Below, one piece after another: positions 63,063 through 63,169 of a stretch of DNA of 63,169 nucleotides. This DNA comes from an uncultured Clostridiaceae bacterium (lineage in GTDB: Bacteria > Bacillota > Clostridia > TANB77 > CAG-508). The stretch spans positions 1 to 63,169 of the forward strand of contig CAOJCG010000013.1 of the NCBI GenBank assembly GCA_948356915.1. Reading direction: 5' to 3'. The position numbers and the translations under genes were made by a program. Numbering within the stretch: the stretch's first letter is position 1; each line of letters starts with the position of its first letter. The notes below the pieces were generated by a model. It saw nothing but the letters and a program-made list of their open reading frames with translations. It did no database searches and was not told the origin of the DNA.

Positions 63063-63169
63063 GAGCGAACAATTTAACACGTAGCGTGGCGAAGCAAACA
63101 ATGTTTTCTAGAATATCTGTCAATACTTTTTGAAAATTTCACTAAAAAATAGCTTTATTTTATTAGCAA

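Overview
This window is chromosomal DNA of a very AT-rich, low-GC Gram-positive bacterium. It is most likely an uncultured gut-type member of the Clostridia. The evidence is AGA-dominated arginine codons, strong AGGAGG ribosome sites, a partial mur/fts cluster whose MurE carries the DNPR motif of meso-diaminopimelate enzymes, a sortase-type surface protein and VanR/OmpR-like two-component genes. The lineage is inferred, not demonstrated.

Layout. 1-3850: remnant of a mobile element (sigma-like factor, ImmA/IrrE peptidase, small phage-like genes, a decayed tRNA-fMet-like sequence, an internally deleted integrase). 4054-13346: defence island with a D12-type adenine methylase plus HNH and GIY-YIG nuclease genes, then a complete type I hsdM-hsdS-hsdR system. 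13389-24690: ArsC/Spx-like protein, RecQ, Maf, an HD hydrolase, the comM-dprA-yraN group with a CdiA-CT-like toxin domain gene inserted in it, a sugar nucleotidyltransferase and a phosphoesterase. 24914-29485: AraC-type regulator, a previously unlisted 59-residue peptide and a heterodimeric ABC exporter. 29638-34871: superoxide dismutase, an Mg-type P-ATPase, and an IS4/IS231-like insertion sequence with 11-bp direct repeats. 34944-46433: two tRNAs, rplI, dnaB, tilS, ftsH, a TSCPD protein, dgt, a lipoprotein, exonuclease III, an AI-2E-family permease and a response regulator. 46686-52627: histidine kinase, a membrane protein, a VWA protein, a small exporter and a cohesin-like surface protein. 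52976-58034: murE, mraY, ftsW, murG. 58073 to the end: metallopeptidase-like gene, ldh and several unrecognised genes.

Central observation. Six genes that would otherwise be scored as frameshifted (dam, comM, dprA, a TSCPD-domain gene, xth, ftsW) are broken at eleven points. At every point the zero frame presents a CGG codon, and skipping one base (reading CGGN as one unit, or skipping C and reading GGN) restores the frame. At ten of the eleven it also restores a glycine that the family motif demands. Four of these lie within 43 bases, three of them at the three glycines of the ComM Walker A motif. In the remaining conserved genes I find no in-frame CGG at all. This looks like systematic +1 recoding of CGG (CGGN to Gly), not random pseudogenisation. 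The counter-evidence is a set of eight genes, mostly with atypical codon usage, in which ten in-frame CGG codons appear to be read as ordinary Arg.

A second theme is abundant short palindromic repeats between genes. Two of these families have also entered the DprA reading frame and form an in-frame linker.
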